A stretch of DNA of 64,000 bases from Gonocerus acuteangulatus (GCA_946811695.1 OX328127.1:49677774-49741773); one strand, 5' to 3'; numbered from the stretch's first letter, positions 35,873 to 46,760 are shown. The notes: generated from the letters alone by a model not told the origin. A program made the numbers and translations.

Positions 35873-36038
35873 ATTGACAGCTGCTCGATTCAAACTTGCA
35901 CCATTATTAGTCGAATGTCGCACTTCACGGGTCTGTCTTAACCGAATTCTTTCACGTTCATTGCGATCTTCACGTTCCGGGGCAGTACAATTAGATTGAT
36001 AATTAATCTGATTCTTTGCAATTGTCTGGGTTCTTCTG
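35873..36038 (-). pseudogene. Possible Helitron Rep N-terminal fragment
   Basis: The minus-strand frame contains NCTAPEREDRNERERIRLRQ then TREVRHSTNNGASLNRAAVN and a stop. A charged, arginine-rich N-terminus of this type is common at the start of Helitron proteins. It lies where the N-terminus should be, just 5' of the helicase fragment. The foldback at 36042 interrupts it upstream. Confidence 0.4.
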
Positions 36039-36041
36039 CCT

Positions 36042-37097
36042 AAAGGACCCCGCCCTTTCCTAATGGAAAATGGCTTTCGGTCAAATTGAACGAAACTATG
36101 CTCGTTGGATAGAGAAAGTCTTTCTGAACAAAAGTCTCCATGGGCACAAAACCCGAAAGTTAAAACTTTTGGTACTTTTGGGTATCCGAAGTTTTCCATT
36201 TTTAATTTTTGCAAAATCTTGAGATCTCTGTTTGAAATGATTCCCAAGCCATTTGGCCAGTAAAAAAGATACGTATCAATTATTTTTCGAAGACCTTTCG
36301 AACGAAACCACATTTGACACTCCTACCCCCCCCCCCCCCCCCTCCACAACGGGGGCGGGGAGGAAGCTTTTTTTTTTGCAATTATCGTGTATCCATTATC
36401 ATTTGAAGATCTTTTTGACAGCAATACACTGAAACCTTGTCTCACACCCTTACCGCACCCCCAACCCCTTGGGATATGCTCGTCATCATCAAAACATCAA
36501 ATATGCGTTATATGCAGCTGATCGATAGCAAACGAAAAGTCAAAACAGTTGACAGTAGTCAAAGAGACAAAAAGCGGCCCTTTTCAGGGCTACTAATGTT
36601 AAAGTCTGCTAACAGAACACTTTTTTTTGCGAAAAATGGCCTTTTTTTGAAACATACGAGCTAGAGGTGGGGTTGGGGTTGGGGTGGGGGTGGGGTAAGG
36701 GTGTGAGGTAAGGTTTCAGTGTATTGTCTACGAAAAGATCTTCAAATGATAATGGATAGACAATAATTCCAAAAAAAGCTTCCCCCCAATCCCCGTGGGT
36801 GGAGGGGGGGGAGGAGTGTCAAATGTGGTGTCGTTCTTAAGGTCTTCGAAATATATAATTGATACGTATTTTTTTTTACTGGCCAAAAGGCTTGGGAAAC
36901 CTTCCAACCAGAGATCTCGAGATTTTGCAAAAATTAAAAATGGAGAACTTCGGATACCCAAAAGTACCAAAAGTTTTAACTTTTTGGTTTTGTGCCTATG
37001 GAGACTTTTGTTCAGAAAGACTTTCTCTATCAAACGAGCATAGTTTCGTTCAATTTGACCGAAAGCCATTTTCCATTAGGAAAGGGCGGGGTCCTTT
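36042..37097. mobile_element. 1056-bp foldback (long inverted repeat) element
   Basis: Arms of about 430 bp (36042-36470 and 36665-37097) begin AAAGGACCCCGCCCTTTCCT and its complement, around a 190-bp loop. Open frames in the arms are near mirror copies and arise from the inverted repeat. One side of each arm has a C-run/G-run (36327-36342 and 36795-36812) and a (TTGGGG)-like tract. No convincing target duplication was found. Confidence 0.75.
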
Positions 37098-37467
37098 GTC
37101 CGCCGCCTTATAGGAGGCATATTTAGCAAGTCACAAACACACAACACTTTAGTAATTTTATAGAAATTTGTGGCTTTTAGATTCAGTAATATTATAGATA
37201 CACAACAAAGAGATGTTTAAATTTCAAATAATATTTTACCACAGATCATTTACATTTTACCATAGACAATTTGTTTTTGAGTAATGTTACTATCGTATAA
37301 AATTTGACAAATATTGACATTAATATTTATACGATACTAATGTCACTCAATTGTTTTTCCTTCCCAGCACCCCTCCACTAACACTTAAACTTTATGGTAT
37401 GGTATTAATGTTCTAATTGACCTTTAAGTATTATTACGAATCTTTTGTGTGGGAATATAGAAAAGTG

Positions 37468-37684
37468 GGGTCTTTTTTACTTCGTTAACGCAAATATAAA
37501 TTAATTTAAATTGCATTATTAACATGTGATTCTATTGTCACCTAGTGATTACTTGTTCTTATTTTTTTAACTTTTTTTTGCTTATACACAAAAAACCTAA
37601 TACGTTAACTGTTAAAAATATTATAATTGAGAACATATGTTTTTATTTAAAAATGAATTTGCGTTAAGGAAGTGAAAAAGACCC
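37468..37684. mobile_element. hAT-like MITE with imperfect 8-bp target duplication
   Basis: Ends GGGTCTTTTTTACTTCGTTA and the complement of GGGTCTTTTTCACTTCCTTA, flanked by GAAAAGTG (37460-37467) and GAAAAGTC (37685-37692). The termini GGGTCTTTT resemble the MITE at 3217-3492, which also landed in a Helitron. Confidence 0.7.
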
Positions 37685-38037
37685 GAAAAGTCTTCTTTTT
37701 AGACTTTTTCGGGCAATTTTTTTAATTTTTCTCTCCGTAAGAACCATCCTCGTAGTTCAAGGAATATTATAAAAAAAGAATTAGCGAAATCGGTTCAGTT
37801 GTTCTCGATATTTGCGCTTACCAACACATTTAGCGATTCATTTTTATATAATAGATGAAATTATCTCAACATGAAGCAATGTAAGAACAACATCAATTAA
37901 ATAAGTTCTTCGCAGAAAATATATCATGGAAACGCAAAGAGTATAGAACTACTCAGAATGGATAGAGGACTGCAATTTTGATATTGGTTATTATTTTTTT
38001 TAAATAACTAATACATTTAATAATAAGAAAAAAAAAC

Positions 38038-38195
38038 TAATAAATTTTGTCACCTTTTAGCACTTTCGTCCGAAGGAAAGTAGCTATTGAGGTTGAACTC
38101 ATGACGGAAGCAAATTATTCAGGAATGCAGTCTACACTACACAAATTCTGAGGAAAGCGCTTAGTTGTGCAGCTCCTGCGCGACGGACTTTGTTT
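38038..38195 (-). repeat. R2 deletion derivative
   Basis: Both R2 ends are present but about 1.0 kb of the centre, including the tandem array, is missing. On the minus strand it starts AAAGTCCGTCGCGCAGGAGC and ends CTTTCCTTCGGACGAAAGTG then CTAAAAGG. This is what a non-autonomous internally deleted copy would look like. Confidence 0.7.
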
Positions 38196-38498
38196 TTAGC
38201 TTCCTGGTCACTAAACTCTATCGGCTTTTGATTATATTTGGAGATTAATTAACACAATTTTAAATATGATGTCACTTAGCTTGTGAGTTATTCCTTATTT
38301 AGAGCGACCGGTAATCAAAACTTGAAAATAAAACCATGTGCTCGTGTCAAGTTGTGCGGGTCAAGACGGTGTAGCTCTGAGATCACACAGATTGTAGAAC
38401 GATCAGGCAGTTAAATATGGACAACTAGAGGAGAGAATTGTCTATCCTCTATGAACACAGCAAGATGACGAAGGCGGACAACCGAACGACCAGTTCGT

Positions 38499-38536
<38 letters not shown>

Positions 38537-39178
38537 ACGCGCTCGATAAAAAGGGCGAGACGAGCTTAAACAAATCCCCCGGGGGAAGGAAGTAAAAATA
38601 ATGAAGTATAATTTGAAGGAGTGATGAAGAGGTCTAACGGACACCGAAGATGATAAGAGAGAGCGCGATGAGGAGAGGGAGGATTACGCGTCGACAGTTT
38701 AATATGAGGGCGGTGCCATTCATGCATCATCTGACCAGGCTGGTCAACCCACCCCGAAATAAGCGTCCACCAACACCAGCAACCTCAACAATCAACATTC
38801 AATTATCGGCTCTCTGATGATGGGTCCATCCATCTCAAACACCGCCGCCATTTCAAACAACCCTCTCCTCTAATTTGCCCTGTTTCAATAGCTTCAAACA
38901 TCAAAGTAAGGGAAGCATCCTTCTGCAAAGTCCATTTCTCAAGAAGAATTAGAGGTGCATCCAGGTTCTAAGCCAGTCTGCTCCATAATGCTGAACTAAA
39001 TAATTTCTAAAAAATTTTCTTTCAAGGAATGTAGAGAATTTATGGTAGAAGTATTACATCGAACATAGGGCATCTGTAAGATTTTACTTTAACTTTACTT
39101 TTACTTAAACTATTTCTGAATCTGAAACAATTTCCAATATACTTATACATACCTACATATTATAAATTCTAACGTAGG
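38196..39178. other. Unassigned DNA with poly(A) tract
   Basis: A 37-bp A run at 38498-38534 and mixed-composition sequence at 38.6-38.9 kb. No gene recognised. Confidence 0.4.
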
Positions 39179-39297
39179 CCATCGGTGTCTAGTAGTTAGG
39201 ATCGATAAATAATTGAACACATTTTTCACAAATTCATTCAGGAGTGCAACCTCAATAGAAGCTACATTCCTTCAGAAAGTACTAAAAGGTTACCGGA
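39179..39297 (+). repeat. R2 terminal fragment
   Basis: ATCGGTGTCTAGTAGTTAGG then ATCGATAAATAATTGAACAC and GTGCAACCTCAATAGAAGCT match the R2 3' module. Confidence 0.65.
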
Positions 39298-39511
39298 CTT
39301 CAAAGACTGCGTGGCTTGCTTATCTAATCCTGCGTAGTCATCTAATGGATACAATTATTTAATTAATGGATAAAGGCAATAGCACTTATAATATCATATT
39401 TGAGGGCCCCAGAAAGCAAGGGGTCTAAGCTAAATTTAAAAATGAATTAGATTCAGGAATGGGTTTTGAACACCTTAATCTTTTCCATTTTTTTTTTCTT
39501 CTTCTTTTTTT

Positions 39512-39677
39512 TTACGGCGCATCTACATCTAGGTCATTAGCGCCGACATCCAGGGTGCAGCGAGGAATTTTACCAGCGAGCCGTGGGATGATAAAATTCC
39601 TGCCGGAGGTTGGGAATCGAACCCACCATCTCCCGCTTATGAATCCAAGGCGCTAGCCATTGGACCACGGGAGACCC
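39512..39677 (-). mobile_element. tRNA-derived SINE T1, most complete copy
   Basis: The minus strand gives a tRNA-like head (GGGTCTCCCGTGGTCCAATG, GCTAGCGCCTTGGATTCATA, GGTGGGTTCGATTCCC). It continues with the body AAATTTTATCATCCCACGGC-type sequence and CTGCACCCTGGATGTCGGCG, then the tail CTAATGACCTAGATGTAGAT then GCGCCGTAAAA. The tail matches that of the 5S-derived SINE. Confidence 0.85.
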
Positions 39678-39726
39678 CTCTTTTCCATATTAATCATAAA
39701 TCGGATGATGTAACTATGATGAATCA

Positions 39727-40178
39727 TCTATATATATATATATATATAAATCACGTGTCTGTCTGTTTATTTATTTGTTTGTTACTTATACAAATCTACA
39801 CCGTTTGACCGATATTGACCAAACTTGGCACACAGGTAGGTCTTGATACGATAAATCCCCTAGGCTAGGTCAAAATAGTCAAATTTGAAAATTTGGTCAA
39901 AAGGTCAAAAGTTTTGTTCAAGAAAAATTGGCTACTCTGAACCATTAAGATTGTGACGGCCATTTTGTCGGGCTATGTTGGCTACTGGCCTCTGTCGGCT
40001 GTTAGATGAAGTGCTGTTGTGCCGGCCTTTGCTGGTATCATTATGAACTAAAACAAATTCACATCGTTTGACCGATTGTCGTAACTGGGTATAGACAACT
40101 AGGTATCAAGTAGATCTTGATACCGGGAGAGTCATAGACAGAAAGTAGGTGTAGCATGGTACACTGGGTAACAGCTAG
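39727..40178 (+). mobile_element. Non-autonomous Helitron, 452-bp complete copy
   Basis: Starts TCTATATATATATATATATA, then AATCACGTGTCTGTCTG, and ends GGGTAACAGCTAG. Host A (39726) and T (40179) flank it. Same family as 28-455 and 21499-22280 but in the opposite orientation. Confidence 0.85.
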
Positions 40179-40179
40179 T

Positions 40180-40480
40180 TAATAATAAACAGCTAAGGAC
40201 CTGAGGATTCGTCTAGTATGATCGGAACTATCAAAATCTAGTTTTTATTATTACCTCGTATGTTCAACTTTGACTTCATTTTCCTCAAAACATTTAGTTT
40301 GTTAAATAAACCCCTTGACCTCTGGGTCCTCATTTATCTTTAGCCTCTGTTACTCTCTTATAAGCCTCTAGAGTAGGTACCGCTACTTGAATTTAAATGT
40401 TGTTGCTATTATTCCTTGAGAAATATGTTGATTGCATTGTACATACAATGGCGACTGGAGCTTTTAATTTTTAACGTTCA
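40180..40480. other. Unassigned DNA between Helitron and coding-like segment
   Basis: No structure recognised. Confidence 0.35.
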
Positions 40481-40487
40481 AGTTAGA

Positions 40488-40628
40488 ATAATTTGTGATG
40501 ATCGATTTCCTAGAGAGGAAACTATTCTTGCGAAGAAAGGCGAAAACGATCCTCGTGCCAAACGAAACAACGTTTTAAGTTTTACTGAACTATCTGATTA
40601 TTTCAAAAAAGATCCAGAACTCAAATAG
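40488..40628 (+). CDS. Possible terminal exon or pseudogene, unknown protein
   Basis: The reading RIICDDRFPREETILAKKGE then NDPRAKRNNVLSFTELSDYF and KKDPELK-stop looks like real protein (balanced charged residues, no low complexity). It is preceded by a pyrimidine-rich tract and ..TTCAAG at 40473-40487, which could be a splice acceptor. The open frame itself extends back to an ATG at 40416, but that part reads like intron. I do not recognise the family. It may be the last exon of an unidentified plus-strand gene, a retrocopy, or a transposon remnant. Confidence 0.35.
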   Translation: MICDDRFPREETILAKKGENDPRAKRNNVLSFTELSDYFKKDPELK

Positions 40629-40769
40629 TAATGAATATAACTTATTTTGCTCCTTGGAACGTTCTATAAATATGCGCAAGCAGAACTATGACCTTATGAT
40701 TTCTAATATACCAAGATTAATTTCTAATAGGCAATGGGAAATCAGTATTAACAAATAAGAATGATTAAA

Positions 40770-41802
40770 AAAAGTCCGACTCGCAGAAACTGCGTCATCT
40801 TAGCGCGGTTCAGTTTTTATCCCTAATGTCATTTGGGAAGATTGTAATAGAAACCGTTATTATTTTGGTTCAACCTTTTCCCCGCAAACAAAGGGCCCGT
40901 TACCAAGGGACAGCATACCCTTTTAGCTGGAATCCACCCACCACTGGTTGGCCAACCCCACTCCTACAAATAGTAGGCATTTTTTTTTTTTTTTTACGGC
41001 GCATCGACAAATCGTGGCCATTAGCGCCGCCTACAAATAGTTATTTCAAATATCAAAACAAATATCAACATTTTTCTAATTTTCTTGATTTCTTCTACAG
41101 TAATAATAATTCTATAAATAAATACAATTAAAAAAAAACAACAACCCATTAAAATGTGAGCTAAACAACTACAAAAACCCGGTCAAAAGAACAAAACCAA
41201 CACATTTGAAGTTTTAAGCACTTATTTCTCCGATTGACAATGCCTAATCAAAAATGTCTTTAGAATCTTTTTTGTAGAGAATTTAGTAAACTTTCGAATG
41301 GTAAACTTCCGCTTCCCAAGATTCTCAACCGTTTTAGAGGTATTAAGGAAAATTTACAAAGTTACCAAAACTTTTCATGTCTATTAATAAAATATTTTAT
41401 TCTAACTTTTCCTTAACTCCAAACGTAACCAAAAGTTCAACATATTAGTTTTGATGAAAGTTGAACATGCAGAAAATGTTTCAACTGAATCCCATGATTC
41501 TAAGTACCCAAACCAAAAACTGTATTCAACCACTATTTTTCCAATTTTCTCGAAAACGGTTAAAGCTATCGCATTGAAAATGGTTTCATTCGTTTTCCTT
41601 GACCAAGAAGCCTATAAAACGAGTATTTGCAAGCATATGAAGTAAGCGGAACGATTTTTTTCGCGCGACATTCGCTCCGAAAACCATGTTCCGGTGGGCG
41701 GATTCTGCTGGTTAACTAACTTGACCTTTCAAATTAGAAGAAAAATTTTTGTACCAAATTTCATCAAATTCGGACCATTAGGGGGCCGGAAATGAGCGAA
41801 GA

Positions 41803-41872
<70 letters not shown>

Positions 41873-41880
41873 CATATATT
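40770..41880 (-). repeat. R1 family repeat, full copy with nested SINE tail
   Basis: R1 start AAAAAGTCCGACTCGCAGAA at 40770. The body words run in the order seen at 56675 (CTCCGATTGACAATGCC, TTCTCAACCGTTTTAGAGGT, GGGCGGATTCTGCTGGTTAA, CATCAAATTCGGACCATT), ending at a TA tract (41808-41880). 40979-41033 is the tail of a minus-strand T1-type SINE (TACGGCGCATCGACAAATCG then GCCATTAGCGCCG). Confidence 0.75.
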
Positions 41881-42130
41881 TTTGTATTTTTCATTTTTTT
41901 TTTTTCTGTAAAACATTGTTACGTGACAGGAAGAAGGCGGAGGGCAGTGACAAAAGCAGTAGGGATTTTCTAAACCTCAAAGGAAGGAAGTAAAGAAAAA
42001 ACAGAGAAAGGTCTGAATAAAACCACCGAGGAAGTCTACCTTCCTCAAGCAGCGAGTGATAGTATCCTTCGAAGCCTCTCTACCTCCCTAGGATGTGGTT
42101 ATAGACTGCTGAAAGTACATGGCCTCAGAT

Positions 42131-43044
42131 AAAAAAAAGTCCGTCACGCAGGAGCTGCATAACTAAGCACTTTCCTCAGAATTTGGGTAGTGTAGATTGC
42201 TTTCCAGAACAATTTGCTTAAAATATCCTACATAAATAAAATAAAAACATGAATAGTTCTCTTTTAAATTTGTAATGAGTAACTGATCAATTAATAATTT
42301 GCTTCCAGAGTTATGTTTACACATGGTACCTATTACACTTCGTAATAAATACAAAAAACCTCATATTATCGTATTTTGATCTAACGCAGGAACAGGATAC
42401 AGTCACTCTAGTGGTAGAAAGCGCTCCTTGCGGCGGCTTTGTGAACCTACGTCTGACGGGCTTTTCTATTGAAATATATTACAAATTAAACCCCCGCTTT
42501 CCGATTGACCGATTCAGCTCATTTCTACAACACTTCTTTCTCATGAGTTACCCACGACGTATACCGCGTTTCGTTACAATACAGCAGAAATTCTGACCGG
42601 TATGAGTATATTAAGAATTTGGGTCAGGAGTAAACCTCCCCTCCTAATGAACCGATTTAGTTTATTTTTACAACAGTTATTTACCTGTGGATTACCACTA
42701 CGAATACCGAGTTCCGTTGAAATATACCAAAAATCACGGCTGGTAGTGGCGAATTGGTATTGTGGGTCCGGAGTAAACCCCCCCTTCTAATGAACCGATT
42801 TAGTTCATTTTTATATCTCACTTTTCTCTCTATATTACCACTACGAATACCAAGTTTCGTTGAAATATAACAAATATTACGGCTGACATAGTCAAATTAG
42901 TGTTTTGGGTTCGGGGTAAACCCCCCCCCTTCCGGTGGACCGACTCTGGTGGTTAACGAACTCGTTCAATCGTTTGCTAATTGAATGCTATATACCAATT
43001 TTCGTGACGAAAAAACAAAAACTCTGGCCGCTATCGTGTTAACA

Positions 43045-43142
<98 letters not shown>

Positions 43143-43277
43143 TATATATAAATTTTAACGGGGGTCATTTTCGGTGTCTACTAGGTAGGATCGATAAAGA
43201 TTTGAAGAAATTTTTCAAAAATTCCGTCATGAGTCCAACCTCAATAGCTACTTTCCTTCGGAGGAAAGTGCTAAAAA
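42131..43277 (+). repeat. R2 family repeat, full copy B
   Basis: Collinear with copy A at 26833-28097: the same AAAGTCCGTCACGCAGGAGC start, CGCTCCTTGCGGCGGCTTTG, fewer internal 147-bp units, a long (TA)n tract (43049-43150), and the same GTCTACTAGGTAGGATCGAT to GCTAAAAAG end. Directly followed by an R1 end (CTCGCAGGAACTGCGTCATC at 43284-43305). Confidence 0.8.
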
Positions 43278-43597
43278 GCCCCCCTCGCAGGAACTGCGTC
43301 ATCTTTGTGTGTTTATTTATAATGCATATTCCTCATCTCATTTGGAAAGCATAGGTTAGTAACTCAATATCAACACATCTAGAACTTCAAGGAGCTTCTT
43401 CTCCTACATAAGAGATCCTCCTATCCAAATTGATTGCAGGACTTATTGGTAGAAAATAGATTATCGAACGACCAACTTTAACTTACTATGATTTCTAGAT
43501 CGTTTTCGAGTTATTCAACAATAAATGCGAAAAGCTCAAAACTCCTCACGCCTGTTAATATAATTTTTGACGTCTGTCAGGTACGTCGCTGGTATAT

Positions 43598-43629
43598 ATG
43601 TGCGTGTGCGTGCGTGCGTGCGTGCGTGC

Positions 43630-43670
<41 letters not shown>

Positions 43671-43676
43671 CGCTTG
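43598..43676. repeat. (GT)n/(GC)n/(GCGT)n compound microsatellite
   Basis: Alternating purine-pyrimidine tract with TGCG and GTGT and GCGC units; a sequence type able to adopt Z-DNA. Confidence 0.9.
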
Positions 43677-43739
43677 TGCGCTTGAGAAATAATGTAGTCA
43701 GTCCTATTCTCCGGCCGCCTGATTTTCTCTTTTGCAAGT

Positions 43740-45300
43740 ACCCATAACAATATGAGGGGAACAACGAATATACCAAATTAAAGACGTCCACAATATACGA
43801 AACGCTTTTGTTTGGGGGCTGGGCAAATTCTCATTCCTTTCTGGAGAACCTAGCATCAATGTCTACTGGAGTAACTATCACACCACAAGGAGGAATTATT
43901 TTCATGAAGCAGAAGAGGAAGCGTAGGTTAAAAAGATTTGTTCATAAGTGAGGACAGGATAAAAAGAGGGCACTTTATCAAATGAAATGTAAATGCGCTG
44001 ATTGAATTTTGGGAAAGATTATTTTTAGCTATCTGCAATATATTATGAAGAATGCATGATTGGATACGTTTTGTTCATTAAAATAATTACAGTCTTGAAA
44101 TATCATTGCAGTGTTTTATTACTGAAAATATATTAAAGGACTATTCGCACACATCAGCCACGTCATTGTTTTGATTCTGAACCACCGCCGGCAAAATCGT
44201 CAGTCAAAATAAAAATAAATAAGTGAGAAGAAATTATCTTTTGACGATTCGGTCGTCAGTCCGTCCGTCCCACTTCAGACACCGAACCATCAAAAGACAA
44301 TTTCTTCTTAACGATATTTTGCCTGAGACTGCCTGGCGATGCATAGTAGGGCGGACAGGATTAGCCGGACATTAATATCTCTGTTTCTACTGGTCCTAGA
44401 GAATTGCCTTTTAAAACAAATCGAATACTCTATTGAACTACATTATCAGACTTTCAGTGTGTACATACGTATTATGTATTTCTTGCTAAATAGATGATAT
44501 GTTTTGTACTTTTTTAATAAATTGAAGTTCACAAACACAAAACTAAAACGATAAACAAAAATATACTAAAAAATAAAAGTTTTAATAATTCTAATCTTAT
44601 TTTATTTAATAATGAAAATTTTAAGCTAGAAGAATCTATAACATTTCTAAAATTTCAAATGTTTTTTATTTTTCAATTAGAAGTTTTTTTATTTCTGAAG
44701 ACATTTCTCCTAAACGATAGCAATCGTTGTTAAGTGTAAGCCTTACACGTGATATTAAAGGGTCTGAATTATTTAACAAATTATTGAGGATATCTCTGTT
44801 GATATCCGTCCTTGAAAACGTTTTTTTATTTCCATTGTGTAGAAGCGCGAGATATCAGACTGATTCCTAGTTTGCTTTTGAAGAGGATAATCAAATAATA
44901 AACAGAAGCAACGGCTAATGGGATTAATACAATGTCAACAAAGCCGCGTAGGAACTAACACTAAAAAAAAAATCTAATGAAAAGGCAAGTATAGGCAAGA
45001 TCTGACGGCATTGTAATTAAGACAATACTGATGTGCATAAATAGACATTAATGGTTGTTTTATTGAGATATTGATTTACACTTTTATTCGCTGTATGCAT
45101 CTAAATATGAGAGCATGGCCATTGACATAATGGCTATCGATTTTTGTGGATTGTTAAACCTCCAGGAAGGGATCGATCACAAGGAAATCCGTTGAAAAGC
45201 CCCTGAATAAAAGAACAAAAACGGAGACGCTGACAAAGGCATAAAATGAGGAAAGTGATTGTAAGATATCAGGTAAAGGAAAGGGGACGACAAGCCCTAG
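43740..45300. other. Unassigned DNA containing one hairpin
   Basis: Apart from the imperfect hairpin at 44228-44312, no element, RNA gene or coding region is recognised. Confidence 0.4.
44228..44312. other. Imperfect 85-nt hairpin
   Basis: AAGAAATTATCTTTTGACGA then TTCGGT pairs with ACCGAACCATCAAAAGACAA then TTTCTT, with three mismatched positions out of 26, around a loop of about 30 bases. Could be a miRNA-like precursor or the remnant of a tiny foldback transposon. The sequence does not decide. Confidence 0.45.
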
Positions 45301-45304
45301 CAGT

Positions 45305-46760
45305 CCAGGCAACGAATGCTTGAAAACAGCTATAGCTGGAAATTTTTGGAACACAATTTTTGACTTCGTAACTTTGTTTGGACTGGATAGGAGGTGAACA
45401 TATGGAAAGTCCTCGCCCCTAGCCATTAAGCCGGGGGGAGGGGTTTAGAAGGTCCCATTTTTCGGGTTTTCACTTATATCTCGGAAACCCTGCGTCCTAG
45501 CGACATGACTATTCTATAACAAATAAAAGCTGATTAAATTTCCTACAAGTTCTATTCTATAAAGTTTTCCGATATATCTTTAGTTTTCGAAATATCCGCT
45601 CTTGAAAGTCTGTCATTTTGGGGAAAAACACTTTTGCCGCATATTTTCCCCCCGTTTTGACGGGATAACTCTTCAACGATGAACCCAAAAAATAAATAAC
45701 GGTCATAGGATTGTAGAGTATTGTATTCCCTTCAATAATATATATTACTTTGCTATTTTATGTATTTTCCTTCAAACGTGAAAATAATTTCAGTGTTCAT
45801 CGTGAAATCAGAAATTTAGCGACTAACAGCCCAGGAAACTAAGAATTATAGGTGGAAGTGTTTGGAACACAATTTTTGACTTCATAACTTTGTTTCGGCT
45901 AGTTAGGGGGTCAACATATCAAAAGTCCTCGTCCGTAGACTTTCTGCCGGGGGGAGGGGGGGTATAGAAGGTCCCATTTTTCGGGTTTTCACTAATATCT
46001 CGGAAACCCTCCGTCCTAGCGACATGACCATTCTATAACAAATGAAAGCTTATTAAATTTCCTACAAGTTTCATTCTATAAAGTTTTTCGAGATATCTTT
46101 AGTTTTCGAAATATCCGCTCGTGAAAGTCTGTCATTTTGGGAACAAACACACTTTTTTCTATTATCGACCGGATATCTCTTCAACGATGAACCCAAAAAA
46201 TAAATTGCGGCTATAGGGTTGTAGGACATTCCATTCGCTTCAATAATATATATAACTTTACGATGAACACTGAAATTATTTTTACGTTTGAAGGAAATTA
46301 CATAAAATAGCAAAGTAATATAAATTATTGAAGGGAATGCAATACTCTACAGCCCTATAACCGTTATTTATTATTTTGGTACATCGTTGAAGAGTTATCC
46401 GGCCAAAACGGGGGAAAAATATGCGACAAAAGTGTTTTTCCCAAAAATGACAGACTTTCAAGAGCGGATATTTCGAAAACTAAAGATATCTCGAACAACT
46501 TTATTGAATAGAACTTGTAGGAAATTTAATCAGCTTTCATTTGTTATAGAATAGTCATGTCGCTAGGACGCAGGGTTTCCGATATATAAGTGAAAACCCG
46601 AAAAATGGGACCTTCTAAAACCCCCCTCCCCCACCGGCTTAAAGGCTAGGGGCGAGAACTTTTGATATGTTCACCTCCTATCCAGCTCAAACAAAGTTAG
46701 GAAGTCAAAAATTGTGTTCCAAAAATTTCCATCTATAACTGTTCGTTGACTGGACTGGAG
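45305..46760. repeat. Cluster of three ~480-bp units: two direct, one inverted
   Basis: Each unit contains AGAAGGTCCCATTTTTCGGG, TATCTCGGAAACCC, CCTAGCGACATGAC, TAGTTTTCGAAATATCCGCT and AACTCTTCAACGATG. Unit 1 is about 45310-45800, unit 2 about 45830-46270, and unit 3 (46270-46760) is the reverse complement. The outer ends (CAGTCCAGGCAACGAA and TTCGTTGACTGGACTGG) are mirror images, so the whole cluster is a long inverted repeat with an extra tandem unit. Confidence 0.75.

Larger units (their letters stand above)
35343..37855 (-). mobile_element. Helitron with decayed Rep/helicase gene and two nested elements
   Basis: Reading minus: the 5' end TCTATTATATAAAAATGAAT (from 37855) continues with GAGAACAACTGAACCGATTT, the typical opening of insect-type Helitrons. 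The 3' end is TTCGCCGGGTCAGCTAG at 35343. Host A (35342) and T (37856) flank it. Gene remnants are an arginine/glutamate-rich N-terminal piece (35873-36038) directly joined to a helicase C-terminus (35654-35835), so most of the gene is deleted. Nested inside are a 1056-bp foldback (36042-37097) and a 217-bp MITE (37468-37684). Confidence 0.8.

Noticed and set aside
35870..37113. Two long similar ORFs (147 and 113 codons, plus mirror frames)
   Set aside because: They are the same sequence read from two arms of a foldback; only the last 55 codons of the first lie outside and are treated as a Helitron remnant.
43555..43791. Protein-coding ORF with HTHTHTHT/ARTHARTH repeats
   Set aside because: Translation of the GT/GC microsatellite.
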